Below the pieces are notes generated by a model, which saw nothing but the letters and a program-made list of their open reading frames with translations, was not told the origin of the DNA and made no database searches. Positions 3,492 through 5,304 of a stretch of DNA of 5,304 nucleotides are shown piece after piece. The position numbers and the translations under genes are program-made. Position 1 is the stretch's first letter, and every line of letters begins with the position of its first letter. The stretch is from Lachnospiraceae bacterium UBA3821 (GTDB taxonomy: Bacteria; Bacillota; Clostridia; Lachnospirales; Lachnospiraceae), in the NCBI GenBank assembly GCA_002368865.1, contig DFDT01000006.1, positions 1 through 5,304 of the forward strand, read 5' to 3'.

Positions 3492-3977
3492 TCATCCTCC
3501 TATCATGTTGTACCGTTTCCGGACCGCTTCTTTACTTTTGCCGATCTGCTCACCGATCGCCTTGAAGCTCTTTCCATGCGCCCGCATCTCTCTGATAACT
3601 GCGTCCTGGGCCGCTGTGTAGTACGTGTATTCCTGTCTTAGAGGGAATTCACGTCGAAAGTCCTGTTCTTTTCGTAACTTATCCAATTTCTGCTTCATTG
3701 CGCTTTTGGATTTTCCCACGATTTTTCCAATATCCGCATATGTCATGCCTTGCTTATACAGCTCTATAATCCGTTGCTCTTGTTCCGTAGTATATCCTCT
3801 TGATTTTGCTTTGCTGGCGCCCCCTCTGCGTCTGCTCTCTGCAGCTTTTTGGGGGTCAACTCTAAAATCAAGCGCCTCCTTTGGAATATCAACCTTCTCT
3901 GGTACCCTGGTTGATCTTGTGGGGGGGTACGGTGGCTTTGGTAGTTTACTCGGGTCAACCTTTAACTTTGCTTTCAT
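3492..3977 (-). CDS. tandem helix-turn-helix / Myb-like DNA-binding protein
   Basis: 161 residues. Two related segments are visible: residues 62-101 starting YTTEQEQRIIELYKQG and 120-159 starting YTAAQDAVIREMRAHG. Each carries the motif I-G-x-x-[VI]-G-K-S-K-x-A followed by basic residues, as expected of a recognition helix (IGKIVGKSKSAM and IGEQIGKSKEAV). About a third of positions match between the copies. The layout, an aromatic/acidic first helix followed by 'xxIGxxxGKSxxAVxxR', resembles SANT/Myb-like or sigma-70 region 4-like HTH units in phage regulators. The first 60 residues are Pro/Lys/Arg-rich and probably disordered (KLPKPPYPPTRS). The start at 3977 is favoured by GGAG 7 bases upstream; an in-frame start at 4001 would lie within the upstream gene. 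I infer a role in phage transcription control, but neither the DNA target nor the sign of regulation can be read. A run of seven C falls in the Pro-rich segment. Confidence 0.85.
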   Translation of the reverse strand: MKAKLKVDPSKLPKPPYPPTRSTRVPEKVDIPKEALDFRVDPQKAAESRRRGGASKAKSRGYTTEQEQRIIELYKQGMTYADIGKIVGKSKSAMKQKLDKLRKEQDFRREFPLRQEYTYYTAAQDAVIREMRAHGKSFKAIGEQIGKSKEAVRKRYNMIGG

Positions 3978-4336
3978 TGTTCTGCTCCGTTCGCTTCCCA
4001 TTCCCGTCTGATCTTGTCGCAGAGGAAGAGGATCCTTTTTCTATCATCCTCGTTGATTGAGTCGATTTCCCGATCTCCAAAGCACTCCTGCAGAAAGTTC
4101 CTGGCATCGTCCGCATCCCTTTGTGCAAACTCCGCTTTGAACACCATGCCGTAATAATCGTTCTGCAGGTCAATAATCTCTTTCGCTCCGCCGCGCATGT
4201 ATCCGCTGAAAACCCTGTATCCCATGTTCAGGGGACTCTCTTGCTTCTCGTCGGCCATGTCCGCCAACTGCAGGCAAACGGAAACGAACCTGTAAAGATT
4301 CCTGAAGTGTTGCTTACTCGCTGTTTCTTTGCTCAT
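3974..4336 (-). CDS. hypothetical helical protein
   Basis: 120 residues, not recognised. The start ATG at 4336 is chosen because GGAGG lies 6 bases before it; a longer in-frame ATG at 4438 lies deep in the preceding gene, has no such site and was rejected. The protein looks wholly alpha-helical and soluble, with no signal peptide or membrane segment. It has a basic/aromatic start (HFRNLYRFVSVCLQLADMAD), a Gly-containing turn (FSGYMRGGAKEIIDLQ), and a charged C-terminal half (EFAQRDADDARNFLQECFG and DDRKRILFLCDKIRREWE). Its stop overlaps the start of the tandem HTH protein by four bases (ATGA), so the two are probably translated in a coupled way. That pairing is the only hint to function; a partner or accessory role is speculation. 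Confidence 0.8.
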   Translation of the reverse strand: MSKETASKQHFRNLYRFVSVCLQLADMADEKQESPLNMGYRVFSGYMRGGAKEIIDLQNDYYGMVFKAEFAQRDADDARNFLQECFGDREIDSINEDDRKRILFLCDKIRREWEANGAEQ

Positions 4337-4571
4337 GTTCTTCCTCCCGCGGGTCGCAGTTATATCCGTACACGTCGACGTTCGGTACAAACTCATAAAA
4401 GCATCCATCGCGCCGCGTGTCTCCGGTGCTGCAACCATCTCCGTTTTGCAGGTTGTAATAGTGAAGATGTCCGTCTTCCCCGATTGTGAGCTGATCGTGC
4501 TGATCGTCGCCTACTCGGTGGATTTCGCCGCTCCACTTATCGCGGACGTATATATCTGTTAAGCTGCTCAT
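4314..4571 (-). CDS. small acidic protein of unknown function
   Basis: 85 residues, not assigned to a named family. The sequence reads as a compact beta-rich domain: IYVRDKWSGEIHRVGDD followed by QLTIGEDGHLHYYNLQNG, then a Cys/Gly-containing stretch (DGCSTG) and YEFVPNVDVYGYNC. From general memory, Clostridia phages carry similar 'VxDKxSGxIHRIGDDxHD...LHYxNLQNGDGC' proteins of unknown function; I cannot verify this here. The start is the ATG overlapping the upstream TGA (ATGA), with GGGGGAG just before it. The C-terminus (REEEHEQRNSE) is acidic because it is translated through the GGGAGGAAG ribosome binding site of the next gene, which it overlaps by 23 bases. Confidence 0.8.
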   Translation of the reverse strand: MSSLTDIYVRDKWSGEIHRVGDDQHDQLTIGEDGHLHYYNLQNGDGCSTGDTRRDGCFYEFVPNVDVYGYNCDPREEEHEQRNSE

Positions 4572-4969
4572 TTCTCCCCCTTATATGGTTCTCCGATCGG
4601 CTTCCAGGCAATTATCTCGATTGCACCATCCACTTCATCATCCATGCAGCTTTCGCCGTATTCATCTAAAAGGTCCTGACAAACCGATGAATACCACCAC
4701 CATTTCCATCTGTGATAGTGCGCACAGGCTGTGAACCGCTTCCCTTTTATGTCCGCGTAATATGGAGCTGGATCATTGTTCGTCCAGGTGACGTTTACAG
4801 GGTCGGTTGTCTTCGGCAGACCTTTTGAAACCGGAATCCAATCTTCTTTCTGCTGCTTTTCCATTGCTGCAACTGCCATCTGGTACATCTTCTTGGCACC
4901 TGGCATCGTCGTCGTTTTCGCTTTGAATTTAAACCACGAAATTACCTTTTCTATTTGTGCTTCCATCAT
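4568..4969 (-). CDS. DUF551-type phage protein
   Basis: 133 residues. The second half matches the DUF551 pattern as I know it: a WIPVSKGLP opening at residues 44-52, a short VNVTW strand near 58-62, an aromatic-rich middle (HYHRWKWWWY, 84-93) and a closing AWKPIGEPY at 121-129, the equivalent of the usual 'W-x-P-L-P-E-P'. DUF551 proteins are frequent in phages and prophages of Firmicutes and enterobacteria; their biochemical role is not known to me. The first 40 residues form a separate helical, Lys-rich segment (KKMYQMAVAAMEKQ). The gene starts with two ATG codons in a row. The first (4969) overlaps the upstream stop; the second (4966) lies 7 bases from GGAGG and has the better spacing, so the true start could be either. 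The stop overlaps the next ATG by four bases, indicating translational coupling. Confidence 0.85.
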   Translation of the reverse strand: MMEAQIEKVISWFKFKAKTTTMPGAKKMYQMAVAAMEKQQKEDWIPVSKGLPKTTDPVNVTWTNNDPAPYYADIKGKRFTACAHYHRWKWWWYSSVCQDLLDEYGESCMDDEVDGAIEIIAWKPIGEPYKGEK

Positions 4970-5304
4970 TCCTCCTCCGAAAAATCTCCGGCTTCACTTT
5001 TCAGCTTCATCAGCTCGTCAAAGCACCTGTCGAGCGCGTCCCTGTATTCCAGCATCTGTTTGTTGTCGACAAACGTGATGCACATGAACGGCCGGTGTAA
5101 TTCGCCTTCTCTACCGTACAAAAAGAACCAACTCGGATAAGCACATTTCGGACACATCACAAGCTGATCGAGTGCGTCTTTAAATGGCATGTCTGGCATC
5201 GGGTTGAATCGGTCGTAACCAGCGCAGCCGGACAGTTCTTTCACATCTCTCCCGAAGTTTTCACTATTCTGATTTATGCAGTAGTACCCATTTCCTTTGC
5301 GGTA
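4966..5304 (-). CDS. Cys-containing protein, 5' end outside the window
   Basis: I do not recognise this protein. The frame stays open to the window edge, so the gene is annotated as 5'-partial with 112 visible residues. A GTG at 5244 preceded by GGGAG is a possible internal start that would give 92 residues, but the 20 codons upstream of it read as plausible protein and hold another cysteine (YYC), so I prefer the longer reading. A CPKC pair near residue 51 together with Cys at about 9 and 27 suggests a metal-binding fold, which is inference. The C-terminal third is charged and probably helical (YRDALDRCFDELMKLKSE), ending in SEEE. That acidic end is coded by the GGAGGAGGA ribosome binding site of the next gene, whose start overlaps this stop. 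It is the most upstream gene seen in the operon. Confidence 0.75.
   Translation of the reverse strand, partial: YRKGNGYYCINQNSENFGRDVKELSGCAGYDRFNPMPDMPFKDALDQLVMCPKCAYPSWFFLYGREGELHRPFMCITFVDNKQMLEYRDALDRCFDELMKLKSEAGDFSEEE

Noticed and set aside
4372..4381. Perfect 10-base palindrome ACGTCGACGT
   Set aside because: It lies within codons for FVPNVDVYG in a well-supported gene, is short, and has no second copy; likely chance.
3974..4438. Longer N-terminal reading of the 120-residue protein
   Set aside because: The added 34 residues overlap the preceding gene in another frame, and the internal ATG at 4336 has a near-ideal GGAGG.

Overview
The window looks like part of the early or accessory region of a phage or prophage from a Gram-positive Firmicute, most likely a gut Clostridium/Lachnospiraceae-type host. 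All supported genes lie on the minus strand and are small. They are tightly packed, most stops overlap the next start by 1 to 23 bases, and nearly every start has a purine-rich GGAGG-type ribosome binding site. A recognisable trimeric dUTPase (dut), a DUF551-type protein and 'ISRQAAID'-like motif proteins support the phage assignment. No structural, packaging, integrase, lysis or replication gene is visible. The host assignment is inference from gene style only.

Transcription runs from high to low coordinates. Block A (5304 to 2356) is an unbroken operon of seven genes: a 5'-truncated Cys-containing protein, a DUF551 protein, two unrecognised proteins, a protein with two tandem helix-turn-helix/Myb-like repeats, a 59-residue protein, dut, and a 173-residue protein with a zinc knuckle and a predicted SH3-like tail. 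(The 59-residue protein is one of the two unrecognised-type small genes; the block holds eight reading frames in all counting the truncated one.) Block B is a 166-base non-coding gap (2190-2355) with a weak terminator-like hairpin, short direct repeats and a GC-rich hairpin next to the next ribosome binding site. Block C (2189 to 1534) is a two-gene cassette for the cell envelope: a 54-residue two-helix membrane protein overlapping a signal-anchored, Tyr/Trp-rich protein with cell-wall-binding-like repeats. Block D (1521 to 978) has a protein carrying two ISRQ-like motifs and a coiled-coil protein. Block E is a 99-base gap with a second hairpin beside a ribosome binding site. Block F (878 to 1) is a run of six very small proteins, four of them rich in cysteine, joined by a repeated 13-base junction that is both ribosome binding site and acidic C-terminal tail of the preceding protein.

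How the genes work together is mostly unknown. dUTPase keeps dUTP low during phage DNA synthesis; the tandem HTH protein is the only likely DNA-binding regulator. The two points I would follow first are the envelope cassette, which is out of place among cytosolic early genes and could modify the host surface, and the repeated-junction array, which looks like a device for stringing together or exchanging small gene modules.
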